A stretch of DNA of 64,000 nucleotides from Pycnopodia helianthoides (Eukaryota > Echinodermata > Asteroidea > Forcipulatida > Asteriidae). The stretch is taken from assembly GCA_032158295.1 (NCBI GenBank), contig CM063255.1, positions 19,427,094 to 19,491,093 of the forward strand. Reading direction: 5' to 3'. The notes beneath the pieces were generated by a model. That model saw only the letters and a list, made by a program, of their open reading frames with translations. It did not search any database and had not been told where the DNA came from. How positions within the stretch are numbered: the first letter of the stretch is position 1; every line of letters starts with the position of its first letter. Below are positions 11,448 through 24,423 of the stretch, in pieces. A program made the position numbers and the translations under genes.

Positions 11448-12141
11448 AAATACTTTAAAGTCTCTTAGCCTCTTGAAAACCAATCAAATATATTTTTGGA
11501 CAACTTCCTTTCATTCAATTCTTTTCAATTTCTGGCAGGTCAGCCTTTTGTCTTTTTTGCTAACTACCCTAGAAAAAAACACCCCCCAAAATGTTAATTT
11601 TCTTTCCAAACCGACTTGCGGCCAGTTTTCATGAAGCACTCCTCCTTTTTCCAAGCCAACTAGGACCAACTTTAAAACCTAAATCTATCAAATATCATCT
11701 TAAGTTGAAGCACAGAACCCAGTTTGTGGTAACTTGTCATAATTACACAAACTATTTATTGCATGACCCCAAAAACGTTATTACACAAAAGAATTTGAGA
11801 GCATACAAATTATAATGATCTGTTTGGCACATGAATTTTGGCAAATAAACTACACTAAAAAAACTCCCATAGCAACCAATGCTAAATGCTTAATATTGAA
11901 AACAAACTCAAAAAACACTTTAAAGTGTCTAAGCCTCTTGAAAACCAATCAAATATATTTTCGGACAACTAAACTTTTTGGCAGGTCAGCCAGTTTGCCA
12001 ATTAGTAACTTTCTGACAAATGTGCTTTTTCCAAAACTGACTTGCTGCCAGTTTTCATGAGGCATTCCTCCACTTTCCAAGGCTTAAATTTAAAACAATT
12101 TCCTCAGTACCTCAGGCTGTGATAACTTGGCATATTTACAC
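11448..12141. repeat. degenerate direct duplication, about 300-bp units
   Basis: Two related copies, about 11448-11760 and 11908-12141. They share TAGCCTCTTGAAAACCAATC or a close variant, GGCAGGTCAGCC and CCAGTTTTCATGA, in the same order with indels. Copy 2 runs into the SINE-1 tail. Confidence 0.8.
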
Positions 12142-12535
12142 AATCTATTATTAATAATAATAATAATAGCTTGCATTTATAGGTACAGGGTTTCTAAGCG
12201 CTGATATTTTTTCCTGCAAGGTATGTCAAGCTACGTTTTTGAAGTATGAGGCCTATTCATTTTTAGCACCATGTAATGGTTTACAGGGTGTTGTGGCGCA
12301 ATATGCTGCCGATCAAACCAGGAACACCGGGGCGAACCCCTTCTCTTTACGATAAGAGTACTGGGTTCTTTTACGTGCATCACACAACGTCCCATCCGAA
12401 GGACGCAGCAATAATGGTTAAGTGTCTTGCTTAAGGACACAAGTGTCACGACGGGACTCGAACCCACGCTCTGCTGATCAGAAACACCAGAGCTTGAGTC
12501 GGTGTTCTTATCCACTCGGCCATGACACGCCACAA
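12142..12535 (-). mobile_element. SINE-1, nearly full length
   Basis: On the minus strand the order is: a tRNA-Leu-like head (ATGGCCGAGTGGATAAGA, anticodon loop ACTCAAGC, box B GTGGGTTCGAGTCCCG), body ACACTTGTGTCCTTAAGCAA, and a tail of ATT repeats. It is the best reference copy in the window. The tRNA head is not a functional tRNA. Confidence 0.92.
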
Positions 12536-13002
12536 AAAGTTATATATAAAAAAGAACCAAGTACAGAACCAGTAGCCTTCCCAGAAAACCGAGTCCACGA
12601 ACCACGAGTATGCTATGACGTAAATCCAAAAGGAACAATAACCTTTCCATGGAATGGAGCTTCAAGAGATCACAGTGCCATCCATCTTGCGATCAACCAG
12701 CACACAACTCTATTATCAAAAAGTGTGAAGCAACTCGCTGCCCAACAACCGTTGGATCACCTCCTAGAGTGCCCTTGCTGCAAAGGACAAAAAACATTAA
12801 CACAAAAAAGTGTAACAAAAAAATAAAATAAAAAAGAGACCAGCACAGTGTTGAGCTGAACAATATCACACTGACAATGCTAAAAAAACTTTTTGGTATC
12901 AACTTGGCCGAATAAATCCAAAGTCACAAGACACTAATTGTCTTACAATTAACTATGAAGTACTCAGATCTCAGAAAAGGCAGTCTTCAAACTCGTCTCC
13001 AT
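12536..13002. other. gene-free stretch between SINE-1 and minisatellite
   Basis: No recognised gene. The plus-strand open frame that crosses from the SINE (12422-12826) is partly SINE translation and shows no known domain. Confidence 0.4.
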
Positions 13003-13985
13003 GCCAACAGAGAAGACCTGCAGCGGTACGGTGCATCATTGAGTTTACCAATCAGCACAACCTGTGCAGTCACAAGGATGACCTGCAATGGTTAGAGTGT
13101 TGCAGTGAGTTTACCAATTAGCACCTGTGCCGTCACATAGGTTATGAACCTGCCAGTGCGTGTGACGCAGTTGGAGTGTTGCAGTGAGTTTACCAATTAG
13201 CACCTGTGCCATCACAAGGATGACCTGCAGTGGTTGGAGTGTTGCAGTGAGTTTACCAATTAGCACCTGTGCCGTCACAAGGATGACCTGCAGTGGTTGG
13301 AGTGTTGCAGTCAGTTGACCAATCAGCTCAACCTGTGCCGTCACAAGGATGACCTGCAGTGTTGCAGTGAGTTTACCAATCAGCACAACCTGTGCAGTCA
13401 CAAGGATGACCTGCAATGGTTGGAGTGTTGCAGTGAGTTTACCAATTAGCACCTGTGTCCGTGCCTCAGGGATGGCACACCTGTCAATGTGGTCGGAGTG
13501 ATGTTGCAGTGAGTTTACCAATTTAGACCAAAACCTTGCGGGCTGTCACAAGGATGACCTGCAGTGGTTGGAGTGTTGCAGTTGAGTTTACCAATCAGCT
13601 CAACCTGTGCCGTCACAAGGATGACCTGCAGTGTTGCAGTGAGTTTACCAATCAGCACAACCTGTGTGTTACAAGGATGACCTGCAATGGTTAGGAGTGT
13701 TGCAGTGAGTTTACCAATTAGCACCTGTGCCGTCACAAGGATGACCTGCAGTGGTTGGAGTGTTGCAGTGAGTTTACCAATCAGCTCAACCTGTGCCGTC
13801 ACAAGGATGACCTGCAGTGTTGCAGTGAGTTTACCAATCAGCACAACCTGTGGTGTTACAAGGATGACCTGCAATGGTTAGAGTGTTGCAGTGAGTTTAC
13901 CAATTAGCACCTGTGCCGTCACAAGGATGACCTGAAGTGTTGCAGTGAGTTTACCAATCAGCACAACCTGTGGTGTCACAAGGAC
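13003..13985. repeat. 57/63/66-bp minisatellite
   Basis: About 16 copies with the core TGCAGTGAGTTTACCAAT and CACAAGGATGACCTGCA. Unit forms of 57, 63 and 66 bp differ by multiples of three, so the minus strand stays open over two long frames (13111-13521, 13515-13874) reading repeats of VILVTAQVLIGKLTATLQ. The copies diverge by indels at 13440-13540. Confidence 0.93.
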
Positions 13986-14659
13986 AACCTAAGAAAGAGA
14001 CAATTGGACCAAGTTAGTAATGGTAGACTAGATAACTGTTTATGTCCGCCTTAATACTTTGAAAGGGAGTGTCAGATGCACTGCAGGTCTAAATTACATG
14101 ACTCTAAGGCTGTAAAAGCAGAATTCTGCAGTAGGAAAAGCAATAAAAATGGGCCCAGGACACTTGAAAATTCATTATGGTCTGTTTTCAAGATGGCTGC
14201 CAAATCTTGGCAATATACTCCTATACTTGGCAATACTCTTGACTTACTTCAGTTTGTTTGATAGAAGTGGTAAAAGACATGTGAATTACTCTATATAGTA
14301 CAGGTCAACAGTTCACATTTTAAATCTACCACAATCCGTTTGACGCTTAGTGGCTATTTTTAAAGGCCACCACATATACGTGCAAAAACTATACACTTCA
14401 AGTTAATCATTTATTAAAAGGGAATAAAATTGTGCAAAGTTACTCTCACATGTTTTCATCTTACAAAATAATTTTGTCTGCTGTTTTTTCAAGATGGCCT
14501 CCAAGTTCAACTACAGATTAGTTTGTATAAACCTTGAAGGAAATAACTTCACGTCAAGTTTTATGCATAAAAGTAAAGTCTGTCCCGAGCAAATATTGCT
14601 CATCAGGCCAGTGTTTATAGCTGGTTTCATTGGCATTAAACGACTGAGAATATCTCTTT

Positions 14660-14872
14660 TCCCCCTGGACAGGATACCAGTCTATCGCAGGTTACTCCCC
14701 AGGTTGTTGGTACTCATTTGTACTCCTGGGTGGAGAGAAGCAATTATGATAAAGTGCCTTGCTCAAGGACACAAGTGTCGCGACTGACAGGCCAGGTTTC
14801 AAACCCACATTCTGTAAGTTGCAGATCTTGAGTCCACCACCCTAGACCAGTAGGCCACAACACCCCAATGCA
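14660..14872 (-). mobile_element. SINE-2, second tRNA-derived family
   Basis: On the minus strand: head TTGTGGCCTACTGGTCTAGG, box B-like GTGGGTTTGAAACCTGG, then ACACTTGTGTCCTTGAGCAA, and a body ending with the CCTGCGATAGACTGGTATCC sequence. The body differs from SINE-1 after the shared linker. Confidence 0.8.
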
Positions 14873-14961
14873 TGCCAAGTTGTAAATACTGGTGAAAGAA
14901 AAAAAAATGGTTGCAGTTTTTTCAAATGGCTGTCATATAAACCTACAAAAATTCTCTTGTA

Positions 14962-15095
14962 TTTGTGGCCGTATTTGAATTGGCGGCTACAACTCTGGCT
15001 ACAGCTGTTGCTAAGGGCTTCCTATACTTCAACGCATGATGATGCATGATGATCCATCAGTAGCCCTCAATTTGGACATGGCCTACCAATGGATG
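14962..15095. repeat. short dispersed repeat (copy 1)
   Basis: Shares GAATTGGCGGCTAC, CTGTTGCTAAGG and CTTCAACGCATGATGA with 17225-17360. Each copy starts and ends in inverse-like sequence, suggesting a decayed MITE. Confidence 0.65.
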
Positions 15096-15179
15096 GGAAT
15101 TGAAAATAGTCAATTGAAGCGATAAAAAACATAACTAAACTACACTGGGCCCAATTTCATGGCTCTGCTTACCGCGGAA

Positions 15180-15475
15180 TTTGGCACAACAGTGTACAAG
15201 GTGCTGTGACACATTCAACAGCCACTGCCAGAAACACCAGGGGAAACCCCTTCTCTTAGCGATAAGTGTAACTGGTTCTTTAATGTGCATTACAAAACAC
15301 ACGGGACCGACTGCTTTATGCCCCATCCGAAAAGACAAAGCAATAATGGTTAAGTGTCTTGCTTCAGGACACAAGTGTCAAGTCGGGGACTCAAACCCAC
15401 ACTATATGACTGACACACCAGAGCTGAGTCCAGTGCGCTTTGACTGCTTGGCCACGCCCTGCCAAATAAGCATAC
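15180..15475 (-). mobile_element. SINE-1 copy
   Basis: The minus strand carries the tRNA-like head (GTGGCCAAGCAGTCAAAGCG, GTGTGGGTTTGAGTCCCCG) and the SINE-1 body through CCATTATTGCTTTGTC to the GGTGTTTCTGGC region. It is diverged from the copy at 12142-12535. Confidence 0.85.
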
Positions 15476-18412
15476 CAACATTCTTAAATCAAACAAGTTT
15501 CACAGACTTCTTCCTTAAACCACTACTGTTTAATGTTTTGCATCTCCTGTTCAGAATATTCCAAGCATTTTTATCCCAGCAATGTATTAAAATAGTTTGT
15601 TTACTACATGTCTTTATCAATGATTCACATGAATCTATTAACTCTATAAATTAGCTACAAACATACTATAAGTCTACAACAAATGGTGCTAACTGCAATG
15701 GATTTAGAGTTGGATGATTTTAAACAGATGCAGTTCAGTAAAGCAACTGGAAAAACCATGGTGCATGTGTTTGCCATTAACAGTACAACCCTAGGGGTGG
15801 TCTCGATTGGCGACATTCGTTTTGTTAACGTATATCACAACACAAATTACTGGAGAAGAGATATCTGCTTCAAACAAAACACTGGATCATCCAGATTGTA
15901 GACTTGCCCATCCCTTCACAATTAATGTTGCGCCTTTACCAGGACAAATACAAACTAGCGCCGCCGATCAGACTACCCTAGGCCCTTTCATCAAGCTGTG
16001 AAGTAAAAAGTTGCTCAGCACAGAATAACCTTGCTGAACAGAAACAGGGTACCAGCCAAAATAACAATGCCTGTGACTGGTTCCCTACTGAAAGACCTTT
16101 CCACTGCAACGCCACAGCCCAAGTTTTTGCCTACAAACGTTGAAAAACTATGGGAAGCTATAACAGAAAATGCACAAACAGATAGCCGCAGTTTGTAACA
16201 ATGTTACTCGAATATTGAAAAATAGGGTTGAACTTGTTGAAACCAAAGCAACCAACCATGGGATGTATTTGAATTTGTTATTCAAAAATTAAAAAAGTGC
16301 AGAAATGTTGAAAGTTTTGCTAACCTTCGCAACACGCTGTTCGTTTATCAACAATGGAAAGGTCTATTGTAGTTTAACAGCTTTAAACAATTTGACCCTA
16401 CTGACCCATGACCCAGTTTACCAGGTCGTACCCCTATGGGAGTCACAGGGTTAAGATTCCCTGCGTCAATTACTGCAGTGCAGATGTGCTTGGCGAGAGC
16501 ACAGTTACATGTGCACCAATCTCTACATGGAACTTGACTCCCAAAATGGCAGCCTGTAGCCTTGAGTGTCCTCAATGCAAAGGCTGTATAGAGAAAAATT
16601 TCACACAGCTGCGTTAACACAAAAAGTACCTGTAGCTACATGGAAGCACAACACATACTTACTTACCAGGATACATTGTAACAAGCCAAAATATTACATC
16701 AAACATGTGCCACATGTGACTGGTTTCCTGCTTATTCTTTGCTAAGCAGAAGCTTGTGAAACAATGTTTTCTGCTTCAGCAGCTCTGTGAAATACCATTT
16801 AAAATGCTAGCAGCATCCTCTGGTAAGCTCTATGGAAGTAGGGTCAGTGGATGGTACAATTGCCAGGCAGGTTGCATAGCCATTTTTCGCAATATCGAGT
16901 TTTCTTAATTGTGTTTTCCCCCATTAAAATGATTAATGTGTACACAAGACAATATAAACCGGAGAATGGCGCGATCGACTGCAGGCTGTGATCCACTGTG
17001 GATCCACGCGATGGCAAAATGATATCACCTTAACATGCGTGTATTTGTTGTTGGTAATTACAAATTATGTGGTATCTCTTTGGGAAAGTTGCATGTGATA
17101 ACATTTTCTTTCCAAAGACTGCGTAATAAAAAAGGCTGCGTGCACGCTTCCATAAAATGTTCACACAACAGAGTCACACATAATAGAATGGCTCACTGAT
17201 CATTCTCCAAGCTCTAAGAAACAAACTGAGGCTGTATCCGAATTGGCGGCTACGACTGTTGCTAAGGATGTGGCTAAAGAGGTCCTATATTTCAACGCAT
17301 GATGAAGCAGCAATCCAGCCGTAGCCATAGCTGTTGCGACCAATTCGGAGACGCGTCCCGATACTGGAATGGAAAAAAAAAGCCTGGCCCCTTTCAATGC
17401 TGAATCAGTATTCATGATTGCTGTTGCATACACGGGGTACAAGACAAAGATGGCAGAAGTGTAACACCAGTCTAATCTAGTACAATTTGAAGTAACTTCT
17501 AGACATAACTATCTGGAATAAGTTCTACGTAGCTGTACCATGTATTTGTTGTGTCCGTCTTTCAACAGCGACCCTTCCTGGAAATTCACTTATCACCTTG
17601 GCAACAAGTCGAAGATGCAATCATCGAGCCATCATACACGTAATTTGCACATAACAATCATCCAAGAATCTAGATAACTAATAATAATTTCAGAATTGAG
17701 ACCCTTAATTAAACATGATTTTTTCAAATTACAAATATCATTCTTTAAAATATAGCTTTATTTATAAATATAAAATTACTCTGAAATCAGATTTCTTAAG
17801 AAAAATGTCATAGAAAATTAATTTCATTTTTTTGAGATGCATGTTTCGCCTTGCGTATAAAATAGTGTGTTGTGTACTCTAATCAAAGGTTACCTTATAA
17901 AATAAACTTCAAACTAAAGTTGGACAAGGTTTTATGTGCTTTGATGGGGGCATTTTTGGTGACCCCCAACCAGAAACATGGAAGCGTTTTCACAAGTTCA
18001 GTTTTGCCGCAGTAACATAGCTGTTCCACCCCCCAAAAACCGTAACCAGATAGTTGGTTCAGTTAAGCTCGGTTTCAAAATGGTGGATTTATAAGCTATC
18101 AGAAAGAGTCCACTGCATTCTTTCGAACCAAAATTAATTACTAATGCTAAAGCTTAATAATGTTGAATAAAATTAAAGTATCATTACATATAAAATCAAG
18201 GCTGTATATTTTGAAAACATAAATTTCAAGAGAAGTACCTTTGTCACAACGCATCTGGTTACCGGCCCCGTTTTCGAGTAGCTATCAGAAATTGTTTCAG
18301 TCAGTGAATTTTACGACAAGAACTGTTTCTGGTCAGGGCTGCCAAACACGCCCCAGGTTAGGAGAAGGTAACAACACTGGAAACACTCCAGGGATTTAAG
18401 CTTCTACAGTAT
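15476..18412. other. gene-free stretch with decayed repeats
   Basis: No exon could be supported. Decayed family P fragments lie near 15990-16090 and 16670-16800 (ACCAGCCAAAATAACAATG, GTGACTGGTTTCCTGCTT), and copy 2 of the short dispersed repeat lies at 17225-17360. Open frames at 15683-15901 and 16348-16620 were inspected and not recognised. Confidence 0.45.
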
Positions 18413-18675
18413 GTTATAACTATAGAAATAGAACACAGAGCATGCTGAGCTCGATTTTTGTCTGTGTCTGCTGTGCACGCCCTCTATGTCAACTGTGGAC
18501 ATAGAGTATCAATACAATGCGACACGTCTGTATGGCAAAATTAACCAGATCAACCAATGGGAAAGCTGGAATTTTCCATACAGCTAAAATGGCAGCGCGC
18601 ATGACTTGCCTCGAAGCAGACATGCATTGATATCTGCACATAGCATTCTCCGAGTTCTATTTCTATGGTTATAAC
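18413..18675. mobile_element. small inverted-repeat element, 263 bp
   Basis: Ends in GTTATAACTATAGAAATAG and its inverse with one mismatch over 22 bases. The core has no coding sequence. No target duplication is evident. Confidence 0.7.
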
Positions 18676-21439
18676 CAATGTTTTCCTGTCACCGTGATGG
18701 CGTACACATGGTATGTACATATACATTTGCAGTGGCTACAGACCCCTTGGATTGGCCGCCATCTCCGAGGTCAAACGAGGGAGATGTGCATGCATGCACA
18801 AGCTGGCACAGCTCCCAGCCAGCCTCACTGACCTTAGTGAGGGCGCTGTTTTCGGTTTGTGACGTCATATACAAGGGGGTCTATTGTCACTTTGTAAGGG
18901 TGTAAGATGTAATGTTTCACCCATCTGTTCAGTTTAAACCGATACTGATTATGTTTGTTAGATGGAGAACTGTACATGTACATTGCATGAGTAAACCCCT
19001 CAAGACTAAATGGACCTGATATCACATGGAGGCAATTCATATCCCTGGTCATTGCCTTGGTGCCCCTTGGCATGCTCCAGTAGACATTTACATTTCCCTC
19101 ATACAGGTGCCTTTTAATGAGGGGAAAAACTGCCTTGCCCTAACAACAGCAAAGTACCAGGTACACAATAAATAACATACCCACTCAGCTTTGCACGATA
19201 ACAGACGGTCGTTTGCTCCCATAAACTCATCCTGTACCTTCCCTTTCACCCCGACTACTAAAGCCTTCGGTTGGTCGACATTTGTACGTAGAGTAGCCCC
19301 ACGAAAAGAAATCCAAGCAGCTGCTGAACTTGACACCATCAATCCCACTAGTATTGGTTATTATCTACACATGAAATCTTCAACGATTTCAGGATTAATA
19401 TTACTGAATAAATTACTACCATGATTACTTATTAAATACCAATTAGCATATAAGTTAAACATGAAACTGGCACCCACCATGACTTAGGGATTCCCCCCCG
19501 ACCGACCAACCAACTAACCACCCAAACCCAACAAAATATTAAAACATTGCCTGCTCTTGATAACACTGGACTAGTGGCCTCCGAGCCCCCCCCCCCCAGA
19601 CAAACTACCCTCGTTGGCCACACTTGGCAAATCTCTTTCTGTATCCACCCCAATTTAAAGAAGGGCTCCAAGATCCAAGTTTGTGATCCTCTCATTTTCC
19701 AATAGATGAGAATGGGTGAAACAACTGGAAGTCTCTTAACCTCAGATTAAAACGGTGTAAAGTGCCACTGTGTTTGAAAAGACTTCTAGCTGAAGCCTTT
19801 TATTATGCATCTGAAAGCACACAAAGTAATGCAACTAGGGTGTTTTTTCTTTCATTATTCTCTGGCAAATTCGATGACCAATTGAGCCCAAATTTTCACA
19901 GTTTTGTTATTTATGCATATGTTGGGATACACCGAGCGAGAATACTGGTCTTTGACAATTACAAAACGTGTCCAGTGCCTTTAAACATCGTTTTAACGTG
20001 AGGTTAGAGACTTGTAATTTGTCCCCAGACTTTCAAAAGGACTCTAACCATTGGAAAAAGAGTGCATCACAAAACTGAATTTGACCTTGGAGCCCCTCGT
20101 AAAGGCTGAGAGGGGGATGAGTGAACCATACACATGGTATTAATAGCTTGTTGCATTGATTTCATATTTAGGTGTAATAAATAACGACGGCACACACACT
20201 CAACTGTTTGGTTACAATTCATGCGTATTTGATATGGAAGAAAAAATTCCAAGGTGTTACAGTAACTATTTTACCACTGAGATTCCACATGCATTTACAT
20301 GAATATAACACTCCATGCAAAAAACGCTGTATAAACATACGTTAAAATCAATCACACAAGTATTAAAAATCCTAACATGTGAGGAAAGAGATGTTGGTAT
20401 TTTTTCTTATCATTATCTTTATAATAATAATTATTATTAAGTATTTTTTATGGGGGTGTGGGGATGGGGGCGGGGTGTCAGAAGTGGATGGGGGAGACAG
20501 AAAGTAGAAAGGAATTTCATTTGGTTTTACACATACACCGATGTGTGTAAAGCACCGTATACTTTGTACTTTCCCTGAGTCATGAGAAAAAAGAAGAAAA
20601 CAAAAAAACAGGATTCGTGGGTTCAAATTCCACTGAGTAATATGCCTGTGGATATTTTCACAGGACTCGGGAAAGTACTGAGTATACGGAACAATGATCC
20701 TCGCCAAAAATTACCTGGACATCCTCTGAAAATTCAGTACCACAACAAAAAGGAGACATACATGTAGCATCCCCAAAAGTATTCATTCTACTTCTTCATG
20801 TGAAACTGATATCCATGCATGACGTGTACATTCAAGCTACAGTATATACAAAGACAAGAAACAGAAGGATCTCTTTTCCAATATGCGGCATTTTTTGAGT
20901 TCCTCGCCTGATGCAAGTTTTCTTTTTATCCTAAGATCCGGCTTGTTCCAAGAGGAATGCAAATTCCCACCTTCAAGTTTCTACTTCTGTTGCAACTCTG
21001 TACCTGAAGCGACTCCTAGTCTTGCCTCTGTAAATGGTACAACTAGAGGCCTACTCGTACAGTACAAGTGGAAAAGTGATTCTGAGAAATCCGAGAATAG
21101 CGTCTTGCTTTTCATACACTCCCATCAACCTGTCCATGAACCCTGACCTCAATCAAACACAAATATAACAACTCAAGGCACCTCACCAAAATACAAAGGA
21201 TGGACAGTCAAATTCCTCCTGATTAAAGACAACATACTCAAGAAAAACACACTGAGTGCTCAAGAAAAAGAAACAAAAATATACAATAATTACGAATTGC
21301 GAATGTGTACATAATAAAGGCACTCAACATCACAGGGAAGCCCAACAGCGTACATTTTCATTTCAGTACTGACCATCCTTGTAGAGAAACTAGACTAGAC
21401 TCGATTGCTGAAAACGTCTACCCTCCGATTTGACATAAC
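18676..21439. other. gene-free stretch
   Basis: Contains a decayed family F-type MITE at about 19754-19984 (ending GTGTCCAGTGCCTTTAA), a C-run near 19587, and a purine-rich tract near 20450-20515. No gene is supported. Confidence 0.45.
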
Positions 21440-21600
21440 ACTGGACACTGTTAATATAGGTTGAATGACTTCTGACTGGCACCCAAGCACAAACATATTG
21501 ACAAAACAGGGAGACTGCCTACATAGGGCTGGATAGCTCAGTAGGTAGAGCGCCGGCTCGTCGGTTCAAATCCGACAGCCTGAGATCACCTTTTAAGGAG
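21440..21600 (+). mobile_element. SINE-3 fragment with tRNA-like box A/B
   Basis: Order: TGACTTCTGACTGGCACCC, then ACAGGGAGACTGCC, GGATAGCTCAGTAGGTAGAG and GGTTCAAATCCGACAGCC. The anticodon arm is deleted, so this is not a tRNA gene. Related copies occur at 28825-29093, 31058-31340, 31370-31615, 52395-52595 and 53860-54030. Confidence 0.75.
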
Positions 21601-21765
21601 ATGCAATTTTTGTAAATTTTATGCTTTATGTGTGAAAAAAGTTCATAACTACGGCATTGTCGGAAAAACTTTGCGGTCATCACTTTGATCTCAAGCAACA
21701 TCAGATAAGGCGCATCGTTAGACAACCCGCAGTGGTGTTTTTTTCACCCTTTTGAAAGTTGGATG

Positions 21766-22043
21766 AGGCCTGCGCTAAACGTCGCACTTTTGCCGAGCCG
21801 AACTCAAATGTTTTCAGTTCGATTCGACACGGCAAGAGCTCGACGTTTGTCACCGTGTCGTGCCGCTACCGTGTAGCACGGCAGGGCTTGCCGTGCTACA
21901 CGGCAGGGCTTGCCGTGCTACCCGGCAGTGCCGAACTTAAATAAAAGGTTTGCGCTAAACGTCGCTCTTTTGTCGAATTTAATTCCTAATTTTACAACTG
22001 TTTGAGTTCGACACGACAAACGTGCGACGTTTAGCGCAGGCCT
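21766..22043. mobile_element. foldback element with doubled internal palindrome
   Basis: Terminal inverted repeats AGGCCTGCGCTAAACGTCGC are exact at both ends. Inside, GCACGGCAGGGCTTGCCGTGC is repeated twice in tandem, each copy a hairpin, and a third TIR-like motif (TTTGCGCTAAACGTCGC) lies at about 21950. Confidence 0.85.
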
Positions 22044-24083
22044 AAGCCGCGCTTTATATGAGCAATATATGATAGGCAGGTCTACATTCTAAAAGACTCC
22101 ATGATATAAATCCTTGTGCTCTTTAAGCCTTAGAGCCGGATGTACCACTTCCAGGAGATTCCACAAGTCTGAGCTACGGGGGAGATGGGGGTAAACCTGA
22201 ACCCGTTTTGATGTTAATTGCCCAAAATCCTTCAAAAGCAATGGAAAGAATTTTACAGAGGATCTGAACTGCCTCACCAATCTTTCAAAGTAAACCCAAT
22301 TCAGGGGGAGAGTTATTTTTCTTCTTCATGAGCAATGTACACACGTCTTTGTATCACACCGAGTGATAGATTTTCGACCAACACAAATTCACAGTCTTTT
22401 ACCATGGTACATCAAGACTTATTGGGACATGATGACAATCTCGCCAGCCGACCCGGCTCATCTATCCAGGCTGACCGGCCCTTCAATAAAACCATACATA
22501 CATCCAGAGAAAATTCATACATTGTTGTTGAGCCATTCCTGAGACACCAACAAAACTCAGCTACCATGGAAGGATCCCTCCACAGAAGTATTGCATGGGG
22601 TGACACCACAGTGTTCACTCCCAAAGAGACCCCAAAGTATCCTCTATGTCATAGATTGGGAGGGAACCTCAATGGTAGAGAGAACGGAAAAAACGTAAGT
22701 AAAAGGTAGTAAAGGCAGCAAAACGTAAGCGTATTCGAATCCTCTTGACATTGCGGTATTGCCAAAAAAAAAAAAAACCCAAACCATCATTCGTCGGCTC
22801 AGTGCTATAAGGATGTTAATTGCAATTTCCAATTCGTAATGATCAAAAGGTCGTTACGTGAAAAAATGCGAATAAGTTCGAAAAAAATAAATCAAAGTAT
22901 ACAAATCAAAACTGCATGTTTCGTTTTGTCAAACAAATTTGTGGAGACCATTCTTGATCAATAAACTCCATTGACCAGGAGCTCCAAAATATGCCAAACC
23001 AATTTTATGACATCCATAATAGTCCTGAGCCGAGGCATTAATGAATTGTTAGAGACCTGATGAAACTCTCTACCGCTATCTCAATAAATTGCTCCCACCA
23101 GCGCTCTCTCAGCCCTACAAGTGACTTCCTTGAAACACTCTACATTAGTAAACTAAATGTACAATCACAGAATCATCTACTTAAATAAAAAATATAAACC
23201 CAAGGGTTTTTCAACAAGTACACATTCTCAAAAGTTTACACACCATATTTACAAGAAAAACAAAAAACAAGTTGAGGTTTAATCTCTTTTCACCCTCTTG
23301 GAAAAGGACCCCTCGTCGCCTTCGAACTCAAGTCAGAACATTGATAAAAAATGTTGGCACTCTGCGATTCTAACCTCGTCTTCGAGGTTACTTTACTTTG
23401 TTTGCATTCCTTCCCCTCACAGTCAAATACTTTTGCTTGAGAGTAAATGACTCTAAGTAAAACGGTCCATGTTTGGACGCATCGTCGAGTCAGAGTAACA
23501 AGGTAACATCTTATACTTTCACTGCATGAAGTCTGTATCTGAAGCCATTACATGTACATATCATTTGCACAGTCTGGAAAATTAAAGAAAGGTATGACCT
23601 TGCCGCAGTTCGTAAATGTATAATTGCACAAAGTTGAATTTTTTGGGGGCAGACACACAAGGGTTTGCCGTTAACTTTTTTTAGCGACGGGCCAGCATGA
23701 CCAGTTAGCCTGGCATGTCACTTGTCCGCCAGCTTGTTCACTAGTCCGTACTTCAAATGAAATAGGGGATGCTTTTCAGCACTGAACTAGCCAGCTCGAC
23801 CACTTGGAGTGAATTTTGACTGGTCCTCAGGTGTTTCAACCGGCAATTGGCCAGCAGACCACTATTACGAGAGAACAGGGGGGAAGTGGGGGGGGGGGCA
23901 GATACACATATATCCGCGGTGAAAGTTTTTAAAACAAGTTGCAACTCGTAAACTACTTTGTTACTCTGACATGACACTATTGCATTTCACCAGTTTTTTA
24001 ATCACCGTTTACAGTTAAGTCAGGGTTGCAATATATACATACTGTACACACCACTCTTACCACCAACCTCGTATTTTTTTTCA
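22044..24083. other. gene-free stretch downstream of the MBOAT gene
   Basis: May include a long 3' UTR, but no second gene is supported. The open frame at 22335-22709 contains a repeat-like segment (CACGTCTTTGTATCACA, ACAAATTCACA) shared with 44490-44550. Confidence 0.4.
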
Positions 24084-24089
24084 TTTATT
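24084..24089 (-). other. candidate polyadenylation signal AATAAA
   Basis: AATAAA on the minus strand, about 120 nt downstream of the MBOAT stop codon. It is the nearest canonical signal, but AATAAA is frequent in this AT-rich DNA and a longer 3' UTR is possible. Confidence 0.3.
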
Positions 24090-24209
24090 GCATCCATCAC
24101 CAGAGAAATTTGTATCTTTGAATGTCGGGGGTGAAGGAAAAGAGTGTGATCAGCCACCGTGGGGGCAAGGTTGTCTGCAATTCAAAACCTGGACGGTCAG
24201 GTCGTAGGT

Positions 24210-24423
24210 TCACCTCTCCTTCCTTCCCTCCACGCCCTGTGTGTCCGACACCACGTCGCGGATGCTGGGCGTTCCGTTCGTATGGGCGTGGTCACCTTGA
24301 TGGGAGGTGCTTAAGCCGTTCTGGTCGGTCTTCTCCCCGGTTTTATGCTTTCCCGGCGTCGGCTTGGAAGGAAACGTGACGAGGACCAAAATGGCCAAGA
24401 TGTGCAGACACCAGTAGTATGAA
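24210..24423 (-). CDS. MBOAT2: MBOAT exon 12 (C-terminus and stop)
   Basis: The exon begins after TTTCTCCTGCAG. It codes [17 protein letters not shown], matching the last membrane helix (YYxCLHILxILVL-like), then a polar tail [19 protein letters not shown], and ends in VEGRKER and TGA. The polar, poorly conserved tail is typical of MBOAT1/2. It is read in the frame that exon 11 reaches only if one base is added. Confidence 0.92.

Noticed and set aside
13111..13874. Two long minus-strand frames that look like a repeat protein
   Set aside because: They come from minisatellite units of 57, 63 and 66 bp; no signal for transcription or a real start. Kept only as a finding.
15683..15901. Open frame with a P-loop-like ATGKT string
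   Set aside because: A lone GKT without the usual GxxxxGK context; no other family feature.
21531..21590. tRNA gene in SINE-3
   Set aside because: The anticodon arm is deleted and flanks match the SINE-3 family.
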